This document shows, one piece after another, positions 23,041 through 34,496 of a stretch of 64,000 nucleotides of DNA. The notes beneath the pieces were generated by a model that was not told the DNA's origin, made no database searches, and saw nothing but the letters and a program-made list of their open reading frames with translations. Made by a program: the position numbers and the translations under genes. Source of the DNA: Enoplolaimus lenunculus. Lineage: Eukaryota; Nematoda; Enoplea; Enoplida; Thoracostomopsidae. The stretch covers positions 124,001 to 188,000 of the forward strand of contig JASANG010001452.1 in NCBI GenBank assembly GCA_030248215.1. Direction: 5' to 3'. How positions within the stretch are numbered: the first letter of the stretch is position 1; each line of letters opens with the position of its first letter.

Positions 23041-24111
23041 TACTGTAGTGACCGGAATAAGAGGGTGTGGGGTAATAAGAGGGGGTCCATATTTTTGTCC
23101 CAATCAATAGGAGTCCGTATCCCTAATAAGAGTCCGTAAACGGATAGAGTCCCTAACTACTAATTAGAGTCCATGAAGGTCAGTTATTCCTAATTGTAGT
23201 GCATAAATGACTCCAGGACCAAATAAACAGAAAAAATACAAGAAAAAGAGATATTATTTTTAAGATAAAGATAACCATCCATACGGAAACTTAAAAAAAA
23301 GCACAATACGAAATATTTTAAATTCTGACACCACTATATCTAATATTTTTTTTGACGTTTGTAGATTTTTAGGATTTCGAGTCAGGCGCTGTCCTCTATT
23401 TAGTTATGATGTTCAGAATACGGTCGTTGCTGCTCTGTGGAAAAAGAGGGTGCGAATTATATATTTTTAATGAGTAAAATTTAAGTGAGTTTTTATCATT
23501 TTCGTTTCTCTTTGTTTCAAGAAATTATATAAATCATATCTCAGCATTCAACAACTCTAAATCTAATTAATAAATTATATTTTGAACACTATTTGATTAA
23601 CACTTTTTTTGCATAATATTTTTAAACTCCTTATAAAATATGTTAATTATTATTAATACATTCTTTCTCTTTATCTTAGTTTCATGTATACATTTTATTA
23701 TTATATTATATACATATCCTTTTTCTCATTTTTTTTCCAGTTTCCCGCTCACACTTATCATTTTAAAGTTGGACTCTAACCTAGATAATACCTGAACACA
23801 ATAGAGGAGTAAGTGGAAGTAAGGAATAGAAAGAATGTCACACGAGCGCATGCAATTGAGTTCGGATCTTTAAGGCGTACTTAAATTTTGAAAGTTAAGT
23901 ATAACCTTGTATGATCGCTCAAGCTATTGACGCAAGACAAATAAACATTTAATTCAACGGATAGTTGCAGTACCGGATATATATCAGTAACGAGGTGGCG
24001 GAGCGATGTTTAAAAATCAAGAACAGTTCTTAACCGAATAGCAAGGGGAGGTTCCCTCTGGAGAATCCAAATAAATATCAGTCCCCTCCTCTTATTCGGG
24101 TCACTACAGTA
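23041..24111. mobile_element. T1 MITE, copy 3, with ~620-bp insertion
   Basis: Perfect-looking ends: TACTGTAGTGACC at the left, GGTCACTACAGTA at the right, so a TA dinucleotide flanks CTGTAGTGAC inverted repeats. Family interior covers 23041-23228 and 23860-24111. The AT-rich segment between (about 23229-23855) is foreign to other copies and carries no ORF. Confidence 0.85.
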
Positions 24112-27100
24112 AGCCAGTACTTAAAAATTAATTTAAAGCCCAATTCTACTCTGTTAATTGCCTTCGGCACTGGCGGATGAAACGGGGCCACCATGGCCAA
24201 GGTGCCAACAGGGATTAAAATAAAGATTTTGTTTTTCAGCGATAAAATTGCATTTGTCTTCTCAGTTTTCCCACTATCCTATCTTGCTCTCTCCCAATTA
24301 ACAAATGTCAGGTTCAGCCACTCGTAAAAGCAACATTGACGCCAGGCGTACCCCTATAGATACGTCTGCCCTTGTCACAACCAGGACCGTCCCATTTTTT
24401 GATGGAACTGCAAAAGTGTAAGATTAGCTTTAAGACTATAGTTTTTGATTAAGCTTAATAGAGTAGGCTTAACAGTTTCCAATTCCGTCTTTAGCAATTA
24501 AACGTATATACAAGTAGTAATTTTGCATGGATATGTATAGCATACGAGACATGAGAAACAAGAGGGGTATCCTCAACAATTTAAGCACTTCAGAATTTGG
24601 AAATCATAACGAAATTTAAGCAGTAAACATTTAACCAAATTTGCTACTTAATACTTTGACAGAACACTAATTAACCCACAATTGTTTATGGTGCAAACAA
24701 TTCCCAGCCTTTCATAGGTAACAATAACCCGTAATATCATGTTCATCAATTCTAGTAAAAAACCAATCTCATTGATGTATAATATATCTCAAAAAGACAG
24801 CGAGATTTAAGCGAAAGACAGCCGGATGAAAACATAATTAATAATTTATTTTTAAAAAATATAGATTTACCAAAATCTACTTAAAACCAAACGGGCTTTT
24901 CCATTTAATCATGTGGTTTAGGTATAAAGATGAAAAACGATATGATATTGATGTGTTCAACATAAGTATTTTTATATAAAATCAAATTTGTCATTTCTTC
25001 TCAGTGGTCGTTATATCGCTGATTGTCAGTATGAAATGTTGTTTTAATTAACATACTATTACATTCAAATTTTAAAAATGAATATAAATCATAGAATCGA
25101 AATAAAAGCTTCTATTGTCATGGAACGCTGGGCACGACCGATCAGCTGTGACTGGCGGATTTAGCGCTTTCTTAGAAGAAAACCTTATAGTTCCAAGCCA
25201 GCGAGAAACCAAACGCCGTTTTAGTGCCCTAACCAGCAGCAAGCTGAAACCCTAAAACCGTTTTAACACTTGGACAAATTGTGTATTTGAACATTTTTCC
25301 AAAACCTCGAACAAAGAAGTAATGAAACAATAACAGGAGCATTGTAAAGAAAATTGCACGAGCGAATCGAGCGAGAAGCTATACGCATTACGTAAAATTA
25401 TACATCTGCTTTAGCAAAATTGGACTTCAAAAAAGTGGGAGAAGGGCATTGCCCGGTTTTGCGACCCCTTTCAAATTTGTTGAATCCGGCCCTCATTTGA
25501 CGATTGCTTTTAAATATGCAAACTATGCCAGAGTTTGCCCATACTTTTTGTTGTCACTTTATATTATTTGGTGCTAATTATCCTATAGCTTCATACCACC
25601 TGACAGCATAAACTGTTCAAAACACAATGGACGACAAAGATAGCATTCGTGTCATACTAAATAAAGCGATATCAATTAATACAGTTTTCGTTGAAAATGA
25701 GTAACACTGTTACACATTTTGTTTGAGCAATGGGCCAATGTTACCTTGAGGAGCGTAACAAGCGTATTTTCAAGCCTAAGCCTATGTAAAAAAAAGTCCA
25801 TAGCTGAAGCTTTACTCTATTGGAGATCCGCAAAAAACGATGTGCCTCTCAAAGTAGATCACCGGTGTAACAATTTATGAATTTTCAAACTTATTCAAAT
25901 TTCAAAATACCAAATTTCATAAAACAGTTTACATGCTCTGTTCGTTAACGAAAACTTGTTACATTAATGTAGCATTTTACTCTCATTCGGCAAACAGTAG
26001 TTAGTTAACTTTCTGAGTATACACAAAAGTTTTAAAATGTAAACAAAAATTTGTAACCCAGCTGGAGATTAAAAAATCTGTAAGTGCTTTTTTGGTTGTT
26101 TCTTTAAAAATTCGGCATTGCATTGATTCTTACTTAATCCAAATTGCAACGAAATTACTTCCCTGATAGCCGAATGAAATGTTGGCCGAGTGAGAGTACA
26201 TGTTTAATGTCACATCTGCTTAAGTGCTCAATACGAACAACCCTCAAATGCTCTAAATAAACACTAAATCTTGAATTGCCTCCGGATTCATCCCACTGTA
26301 TACCGATGCTGCAAGTTATCAGCATTCAATTCAATGAATGCTGTGAAATGACATTCAGATTCTGTAAAACGCGCTTGGTATCTTCTTGACTTTTGCGTAA
26401 TTTTTTTTAATTTTTCGAAATCAGTCGCTTGGTAATTTTTAAATCCACAGGTTCATAAATAGTCAACCAACAGTTTGTTGTTACAAAGGTTATATAACTG
26501 GAGCCATGTTCTGGAATTTAGTCAACGTCCATCAGTACTAGTTACTGGTTTTATACAAACAGACATTGAGACCGTTAAAAATCATAAGATATTTACAAAC
26601 TATACGTAACTCATGAAAAAACCATTTTTCTTCTATTACCTAAAATCTGTGAATGCCGAACGGAACACTGATTATAACGAGAAGTGCGTGACCGTACAAA
26701 AATACGCTAAATATCTAAAATATAAAGTAATTATCTGGGACGGTTTAGTTTGCTATTGTTTGGCGCTAAGCGGTTGATATAAAAGCAGTCATTCAAAATT
26801 CAGCAGGGAACTAAAAAAATGTGTTTACTTCCGAAAGCTAAATTTTGCCAAAGGTAAAAATGAACAAAACGCGCAACTACAATAGCTTGTTCTAGATTGT
26901 AACAGTTTTCTAGTTCAGTGCTAGTCATTTTGAACTGTGTTAAAGGTTATACTTGTTTTGGAGGGTCATGTATTTTTAATAGGTATATACTTGGTTACAA
27001 TATTTGCAGTTTACTCATAAGTACGTAGTTTTACTCACCAGAAAATTCGCCAGTAAAAATGCTGTATGATATTTGTACTCCCGAGTAAAATGCCATATGG

Positions 27101-27298
27101 TATCCTTACTTCCTTTATAAAACTTTTGATTCCCCCGATCTACCACGTTTTGATACACGCCTGGTGGAACTTTTGTTGTGACTGATCGTTTCTAATATAA
27201 ATTATGCACCATTCATGGTATACTGCGCTCGCAAATGTCAAAAAGCACGTTATTAGCTAGGTAGTTTACGAACACTCTGTAAAAATAATATTCAAAGT
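24112..27298. other. No gene seen; repeat fragments
   Basis: AT-rich. Contains part of the GCGAGCGAAGCGAG repeat family (about 25180-25390) and, at about 25740-25870, a relative of the unit in the 1-657 array (GCCTAAGCCTATG, CTCTATTGGAG, GTGCCTCTCAAAGTA). A GTGAGT donor near 27035 (minus) follows a short open frame but lacks an acceptor. Confidence 0.45.
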
Positions 27299-27695
27299 TG
27301 CATTTTGGCAGAAAATTCAAATGTTGGAGCGAAAATTTAAATTTTGGCAGGATATTTACATTTTGGCGGGAAATTTAAATTTTTGGTGGAAATGCTAATT
27401 TTGGCAAAAAATCAAGTTTTGGCGGGAAAATTTAAAGGTTTGCGAAAAATTTTAAATTTGGCGGAAAATTCAATGTTTGGCTGGAAATTCATGTTTTGGC
27501 GAGAAATTTAAATTTTGGTGTGAAATTCAAATTTTAGCGCGAAATATTTAAATTGTGGCGCGAAAGTCACCGGCGGAAAGTTGAAAAATTTGGCTGAAAA
27601 ATTCAAATCTTGGCACAAAAATTCAAATGTCAGCTGGAAAATTAAGAGTTAAGCGGGAAATGCAGGTTTGCTCGGTAAATTGTAATTTTGGCCCG
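27299..27695. repeat. Degenerate minisatellite of TTTTGGCGGGAAA type
   Basis: About 17 imperfect repeats, 20-30 bp apart, of the form AAATTTTGGCGGGAAATTC. The core TTTGGCGGGAAA matches the consensus of an E2F/DP binding site. From memory, similar GGCGGGAAATTCAAATTTT repeats are common in Caenorhabditis DNA, which would fit a nematode source. No coding. Confidence 0.75.
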
Positions 27696-28018
27696 AGAAA
27701 AAACACAATGCCAAAACAACATGTCATTTTTTACACATGTGTTAAGAATAACATGCAAAAACAACATACTAGCTAAATAGTGTGCAAATAAGTATTTATT
27801 GCAAGAAATAGCTATACTTATATAGCTACTTTCCAATAAAGTCGTCGAAAAACTCAGGCGGGCTCAGGAGCAGTTGGGATCTTCTAACTTGTTTTCAAAA
27901 AAAATTGCGACGTTGTTGTATAGAATAAAGTCTCACAAATTTAAGAATTTAATATCGATATTGATTTTGCAGAATATGTGTTTTCTGGCAAGTTTAACTT
28001 GTGGGTTTAGTTTCTTAC

Positions 28019-28205
28019 CGACCAAGTTATGGTGTTTTTCTGCCTTGTGCCTTTGGTTATTGTTTTGTGATCTTTCATTTATGGACTTGGGCTTTGGTTC
28101 TACAATAGATTGGTTATTAGCAACCGTGTATGATGGCCCTAAGACTAGGTTTTTCATTTTGGAACAAAATTTTGTATTCTTTGGTTGCAGTTTAGAAGGA
28201 TTGAT
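28019..28205 (-). CDS. Lys/Asn-rich exon (candidate gene C or separate gene)
   Basis: Open minus-strand exon from acceptor-like GCAACTATAG (before 28205) to donor TTGGTCG/GTAAGA (28019/28018), leaving in phase 1. It could instead begin at the internal ATG at 28157 (MKNLVLGPSYTV). The product is hydrophilic (KPKSINERSQNNNQRHKAEK). The opposite strand has a longer open frame (27874-28233), but that one is extreme in Phe/Leu/Cys and looks like the mirror of a Lys/Asn-rich exon. The following candidate exon (22318-22927) does not obviously start in phase 1, so a missing exon or a separate gene is possible. Confidence 0.35.
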
Positions 28206-28889
28206 CTATAGTTGCGGAGGAATTTTAGTCTAATTTTACAAGTACAGTAGTAAACATCATCTGCAACAGATCATAACGGAACCCGCCAAGGATGAGTGGC
28301 ACAGGTTTTAGCCAGCGTTACTACCTTTATAAACGTCAAGACTTAGTTACGGTTTTTGGCGAAATTCTCCGCATAGTTTAGAATTATCTGCCAATTGTTT
28401 CAAGACGCAGAAAAGACATTATGTTAATTTTTCAAAGGAAATACCGAAGCCATCTTGTAGACAATGTACAACATTTTTTCACTTTTCGGTCCAGAATCCT
28501 ACCTCATGAAAACTTAAAAATTAAAAAATTTCTTCGTAGTAAAATATAGTCAATTTTTATATTTTTGGAATCGCTTAGTCGAACTAAGCCCTAAACCTAT
28601 ATTAATTGCGCGAATCAACTGTTATAATTAGAATTATAATAGTAGACCAAATTTTAATCTTCTGATACGCTAAGTCAAAGCAGGGTTGTAACCAGAACGG
28701 CCCACGGGGCGTAGCCCTCACCTCCCTTTCTGTAGAAAAAAATTAACCTCCTGGAAAAGTTTTAGCCCCGCTTATAACCTTGTTATTTCGGCCGCATGCT
28801 CCTCTAAGTTTGCTACCAATCATACCCGCAAATTTCCGCGGCCGAACATATCAATCATAATGCTGATCGCTTCAGGGCCCAAAACGCCA
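28206..28889. other. No gene seen
   Basis: AT-rich sequence, no supported ORF; a short GC-richer repeat-like patch at 28680-28850. Confidence 0.5.
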
Positions 28890-28990
28890 AAGCCCCCGGC
28901 AAAAAACCCCAAAAAAAAAAAAAAAACCCCCCCAAAAAAACCCCCCCCGCCGCCGCCCCCCCCCACACAAAAAAAAAACCACCACAAAAA
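28890..28990. repeat. A/C homopolymer tract
   Basis: Alternating runs of poly-A and poly-C with a small GCCGCC part. A very similar tract lies at 35405-35495 inside gene A. It keeps a short Lys/Pro frame open that is not a gene. Homopolymers this dense are prone to assembly error. Confidence 0.85.
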
Positions 28991-29450
28991 AACACTAAAT
29001 TGCTATTGCCAATATATAAGACAAAAATTTCGTTCTTTCAAAGAAATAGTTGTCTTTTATTCAAAAATGAATTTTCTGATTTTTATGTATGTAAAAAAAG
29101 TTGCTCCGTTTATATTCTTAAAAGCGTATATAAATAATCGAATTTCAAAGATATTTTGGATTACGCTCAGGCTCCCTTAAAACCTAGTTTACGTCTTGGA
29201 CGTATCTCAGGTTGTAAAATTAGGGTATTGGGTTGAGCTTTAGACCACAATTTTGGAGTCGGTTTCGATCCTTTATTTCAGAAATATTTTTCTTAATCGC
29301 TCGTAAAGCAAAGTCGGAAATTTAAGACATTTAAGTGTGTAAAAGTTTAGACCAATATTTCTGAAAATTATAAGAAATGAAGTCTTGAATTCATGACATA
29401 TATGTCTGGAGTCCGTATCAAAGCATAATTGTTGTAAATTTCAGGCAATA
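28991..29450. repeat. Dispersed repeat with ATATGTCT palindromes, copy 2 (inverted)
   Basis: Reverse-complement relative of 12900-13490: GGCTCCC, CTAGTTTACGTCTTGG, GTATCTCAGGTTGTAAAATTA and, at its end, CATGACATATATGTCTGG. Confidence 0.6.
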
Positions 29451-29479
29451 TTTTTTGAATACAATACAATTTATTTTGT

Positions 29480-29860
29480 GCGTAGGGAACGACCGGATAT
29501 CCGTTTCCGTGTTCGTTTCCGGTAAAAATCGATGTTCGTTTCGGTTACTGTTATCGAAACGTAAATTCAGTTAGTTTTAAGCTTAAAAATTTGTAATAAA
29601 CAGTGTATATATCTCGCAATTTTTCATTACAGATATGCTGTAAAGGTTTGAAATCGAACGAAATTTATCCAAAATCTCAAAAATTTCCGTGAATTAACCA
29701 TTTTTTCTTAAACGTTTTAGAAAGCCAAACGAATAACGGAAGGCATAAATTATAGCGGCAGAAAAATAAAACCTTCTGAAACTTTTATACTTCTATATCT
29801 GTTTTCCGTTTTCATTATTTGACCAACATTCGTTTCCGTTTTGTAACTAAGTTTGCACTG
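29480..29860. repeat. ATATCCGTTTCC dispersed repeat, copy 2
   Basis: Same order of motifs as 16416-17010 (CGGATATCCGTTTCC, GATATGCTGTAAAGG, TCTGTTTTCCGTTTTC). Confidence 0.6.
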
Positions 29861-30380
29861 AGTTATCAGGCGAAAATGTTTCTTGTTCAATATGCTCACC
29901 AGATATCGTTTGCTCAAGGTATATCCTTCGAATTTTGGCAACCTTTATGTTAATAGCAATAACAAATTCAAACTACACTTTTATGGTCGTCCTTAGTTTT
30001 GTACCATGGGCGTATCCAGGATTACAGAAATGGGTTGGTTACGTTCTATGAAAAATCAGAAGTGTTTTGCGTCAAAGTATCAAGAAGTGTGTTCAAATTC
30101 CTTGTCAAATATATAAAAAACCGCGACTCCTGAAACAGCCCTTGACTACGCTCTTGTCAAATATCTAAGGCAAGCAGTCGTATCCAAGCTTTCCATTAAG
30201 CTAATGACAAACACAGCAACAGTTGAACATTGTGATCAGAGCAATTCGGTTTGAAATTTATTCAACTATTCATTATTATCATGATAAACATTATATATTA
30301 TTTCACTAAATAATATAATACCTATACCATTACCATGGGCGTATATCCTTGATTTTGGTTTAAGTTAGGTACGCCAATTG

Positions 30381-30411
<31 letters not shown>

Positions 30412-30852
30412 GTATATTATACGTTTAGTTATGGTTGGATAACTGATTTAAGCGAAATAATTAATATGATATTAAAGCGGTCATGCGAGCGGTAATCAAG
30501 CACAAAGAAATGAATTTATAATTGTTCAAAAAATGAAATGCTGATTTCACGATTTCTCTTAGTGATAAATAAGATGGACAGTGTAGCTTAATACTTTGTG
30601 CGGCAATTTACAAAGCCCCACATTTATTAATGACCTGTCCTTCTTTGATCTATACGTCTAAGGCTTTAGCGGCTAGCGCCTGAATGCCTAGGTTTAAATG
30701 CAATTGCAGCCAGGTTTTATAGATCTCTTATGGAACCGACAGTGCCGAGGCCAGCAGTGCCCAAACCGCAGGAAAAGAACTCGTTCCACTCGGGCGTACT
30801 CAAGTTGAGTGATCCAACGAATGAATTGGCCTAAACCTAAGCCAAAGATTTT
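29861..30852. other. No gene seen; TA/TATG microsatellite
   Basis: (TA)n followed by (TATG)n at about 30380-30420. Remaining sequence has no supported ORF. Confidence 0.6.
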
Positions 30853-31422
30853 ATTGAGCGAAGCGAAAAAGCTGAGTCTCGCGAAGCGTTTTATATTTTG
30901 TACTCTGGGGTCGAAAGTTGAATGTCCGTCCGTCCGTCTGTCCGTCTGTCCGTCTGTCCGTCTGTAGTAAAGGGTTTTTATTTTCGAGGAATTTGAATAA
31001 ATTGTTTACAAACCTCCAAAACCGATAATTGAATAGTTAGCTAATAGATAATTTCATATTAGCTTAATTGACAAAACAAAATTAGGACTTTTTAAATTAT
31101 GTCAATAATTATTAGGGTTTAGCGAAGGTTTTGGGTACGGTCAGCAATAATGGGTTTTGGGTACGGTCAGCAATAATGGGTTTTGGGTGCGAAGAATCTG
31201 AATAAATTGTCTACATACCATCAAAACCGGCTGTCCTGCAGTTGTGGCTGTCATGATGTGCTGTCGGAACTTTTTTCCACTCGGCTGTCCTGCAACTTCT
31301 GTTGCAGCAGACCTGCTGTCCCGGATGTCTTACTGTCTCCGCTGCCACACCATTCTGCAAAGTTTTGTGCTGGAGTTAAGACAATAGTTCAAGACCCCCT
31401 CTTATTCGGGTAACTACAGTGT
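30853..31422. mobile_element. Nested-element fragment joined to a T1 MITE end
   Basis: Begins with ATTGAGCGAAGCG, continues with a GTCCGTCCGTCTGTCC microsatellite and the TCGGTTTTGGAGG-type unit in inverse orientation, and ends CCTCTTATTCGGGTAACTACAG, a T1 terminus. The other T1 end is absent. The same combination of the two families occurs at 21.05-22.18 kb. Confidence 0.65.
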
Positions 31423-32390
31423 AGTTTTGAACAATTTATCCACAGCGTTCAGAGCCATGCAAGATGGCGCCGTGGAAATGTTCGAACTTTCTTGGGGGCA
31501 CCTTTCCGCTCTCTGGGGGGAAGGCTGGAACCATCTATAAGTAAACAAAATATGTTCGACGTAAAACATGTTCGACTTGAAACAATTGGATTAATATTGT
31601 TCTCTTGCGTTGGTCTCTGCTAACGATGCTAGGGCCTCAGTGAATAACAGGATGAAACCGATGGTTTACCAACACAGAGCCTTAAACATTTATTTGTGTG
31701 TCTCATCGGATTTTAGGGAAGTGACGTGGTGGGGTTCACGAGGCGTAGCCTCATCTCTGGGGCACCGACAACAATTTATATAAACTGGAATTGAACGATG
31801 GTTCCAATTTCGTCGAGTGACAGCATGTAATATATCTTGAGAAGTTTGTTTTTAATATACTTTATGGCCTATCCGGCAGTTATTTTGGCTCAGATATCAT
31901 ACGTTAAACTTGTGCTGGACAATCTGAATCGCAGGGCACAAAGCAATTAACGCGAAAGGGGGCTAGTGAAGAATGCATCAGGGACACATACAAGGGGAGG
32001 CATAGAGGAGGTATATCTCTGACATTTATGAATAGACAAGAAACAAAGCACCTTTAAAATTGCATTTAGACGGACGTTCTAGGTCCTGGAGGTAAAAAGT
32101 GGTGTTATCTTCCCGAAGTAAAATCTTAGCTGCGCCGCGGAATGCATGTCAAATGTTACTCTGAATTGTGTTCCGTTTACCACAGGAAGTTAACAGACTC
32201 GGAGAGTAACGGCAATGGTCCGGCACCTATGTTTTGTCTAGAACCGTAAGAAAACTTTGAGCCTATGCTTTTGCTACGTCAGTCGGGACAGTTTCAAAAT
32301 TATGTTTTCATAGGGTTGGCCGGGACAGCATCTGGCCTAAGCCTACACGCGTGCCTGTCTAGGCCTAGTGGTCCGCATAACAATTGTCTG
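31423..32390. other. No gene seen
   Basis: Mixed composition with a moderately GC-rich patch at 31440-31530; no paired splice signals. Confidence 0.45.
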
Positions 32391-32550
32391 TTTAAAGCCT
32401 AAGCCTGCGCCTAAGCCTATTAAGCCTGAATATTCAGACAACATTCTAAGCGTATTAAGCCTGAGCCTCAACCCAAGCTTAAGCATGTGCCTAAATCGAA
32501 ATCTACGTCTAAGCCGAAGCTTAAGCCAGATCCTTAGTCTATGCCTTACT
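32391..32550. repeat. Degenerate TAAGCC (TTAGGC) array
   Basis: Runs of AAGCCTAAGCCTGCGCCTAAGCC-like hexamers and derivatives (TCTAAGCCGAAGC). Likely part of the hAT-like repeat described at 36192. Confidence 0.6.
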
Positions 32551-32739
32551 AAAAATTACGCGAGTTAAAGTCGACTGAATTCTGCACAGTGGACACAACT
32601 GTAAATTTTACAAACCAAATTTATACGACGATTAATAGGCCTCAAATGTGCATTCTGATGCCATACGCAAATATTACGTAAATTACAAGTAAGCGAGTTC
32701 TTGTCCGCTGAATTTTGCCTTAAGTAAAAGACCAACCTT

Positions 32740-33650
32740 GATCAACAATAACTTGCGCAATTTTTAGCTACGAATAATTGGATACATCGTCAAAATTCTC
32801 ATTTAAAGAGTCAATCTATTGTAAAAATACGTTTCCAGAAAGTTTCGACCAAAAAGTAAAATTTTTCAGTGATTGAGCTTAACGATGGTCAACTAGGAAC
32901 CACTCATTTATTTCATAAGTGATGCAAAATTCGCTTATATCAACTAAAATGCCTTTCAGAGTTGTATCGACTGATAGAAAAAAATAGGTTTCAAATCGTA
33001 GGTCATAACAAAAAAATGACCAAATATATTCAGTAAAATTGCAGTCGAGTCCAACTTTGTTCCCCAATAACTCTTTATTAGTTATTTGCAGATCAAAGCT
33101 GAACACGTAATAGAAAATTACGTCTGGGGATTTATTAATGGTTGCAGAATCAACTTATGTGGATGAGTTTTCAACATAAACTCTTTCAGCCGAATTTAAC
33201 ATTTGTGTAGAGTTTTGTAGACTAAAATTACAGTTGAGACTATCGTAATTGAGTCCACAACAACTCACGTACTTTTTCAGTCACGCAAGTTTTTAGCAGA
33301 CAAACTAAAACCCTTCAAATTGATGACTGATAAAAAAATTAGGTTTCGAACTCCAGCTTAGAAATTCAAATTGAACAAAATTACACGTTTTCAGTGAAAT
33401 TTCAGCTAAGTTCAACTTTGTACAATCACTACACCAATGATGAATAACATATAAAATATGAAATTAAGCCTTCTAACTTAGTGTTATTCACTTTTGTAAA
33501 ATCAGGGTTTTGTTTGATTTTTGAGATATAAAATTTCAGCCAAATTTGACATATGCAACAACTCTGGATTCTGAACTCACATCAGTTAAGTTTTGTTTTG
33601 ATTCTGTAGACGGGTAGGTGAAACAAATCTATCAACGATGCAAAGGTTGC
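32740..33650. repeat. Degenerate ~360-bp tandem repeat
   Basis: Two ordered motif pairs recur about 360 bp apart: AACTAAAATGCCTTTCAGAG with AAAAAATAGGTTTC (32942 on) against AACTAAAACCCTTCAAATTG with AAAAAATTAGGTTTC (33304 on), and TCGAGTCCAACTTTGTTCC (33050) against TAAGTTCAACTTTGTACA (33410). Strongly diverged; no coding. Confidence 0.5.
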
Positions 33651-34268
33651 GCAAAATTATAAATGACGGTCATTTTAGCACTATTTTATAATACATCCAG
33701 ATAATTATTTTCGTAGCAAAATCAACACAAAACACTCAATATTTTACTATGAATCTCAACAAAAAATAATCACAATTTTGCCAGCCCTTGAAGGTTAGCG
33801 CCTGTTGTCAAATGATTTATTTTTTTCAAAAAATTATGCTAAATTTAAGTTAATTTGAATAGTGCATACTTTCAAAACATCTTAAAACTGATTATGATAG
33901 TTTTTTGCGAAAAGACTCATGACCACTTGTTGTTGAAGGCCGGCAGGTCGCACAGCTTAAAGTTTTTATCAAAAACAGTTTTTCCGTCTGAATTATGTGA
34001 AACATAACATATTATATCAGCCCTAGGGTTGATAACTGGAAAAATTTTTTGTTATATAAACCCTGTATATAGCCTATTTTGGTTTAATTGCCTTCGGGTC
34101 ACATCTTTATCTGGGCAACAAATATGTATAGCAAGCAGACATTGAATCGGGACGTGACGCTTCAACTGGGCGGTCACGGCGGAGCGGAGTTGCCCGACGC
34201 AAGGTAAACTCAACAGCTAAATTTCTTTTAGCTTTGCATTTTTTTACCTTCAAAGTAAAAGCTGTAAC
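33651..34268. other. 3' flank of gene A, no gene seen
   Basis: AT-rich; a GC-richer patch at 34140-34200 has no ORF support. Confidence 0.45.
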
Positions 34269-34274
34269 TTTATT
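34269..34274 (-). terminator. Polyadenylation signal of gene A
   Basis: AATAAA on the minus strand, about 92 nt past the stop codon of gene A, at nearly the same distance as the matching signal of gene B. Confidence 0.6.
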
Positions 34275-34365
34275 TTAGGCAGATCCACTATTCATTTTTG
34301 GTGGCATCTATGACCGGTAAAGTTTCAGATAAACAAACAAAATACTACGCATGCGAGCAACAAAT

Positions 34366-34496
34366 TATTTGAAGTAACTTTGTTGACAACAAACATTTGC
34401 TTGCGGTTGACATACAGCCTGACCCGGACATTGTTGTTGAACATTACACGGTCCAATTGGAATTTGAGGAGCTGCACAGCCAACACTTCCGCCACC
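34366..34496 (-). CDS. Gene A exon 8 (EB-like module and stop)
   Basis: 131 nt from acceptor AAATTTTAAG to TAA. Encodes IPIGPCNVQQQCPGQAVC then VCCQQSYFK and stop. Confidence 0.9.

Noticed and set aside
27874-28233. 119-codon plus-strand ORF rich in Phe/Leu/Cys
   Set aside because: Looks like the mirror of a Lys/Asn-rich minus-strand exon that has a GTAAGA donor; no splice support on the plus strand.
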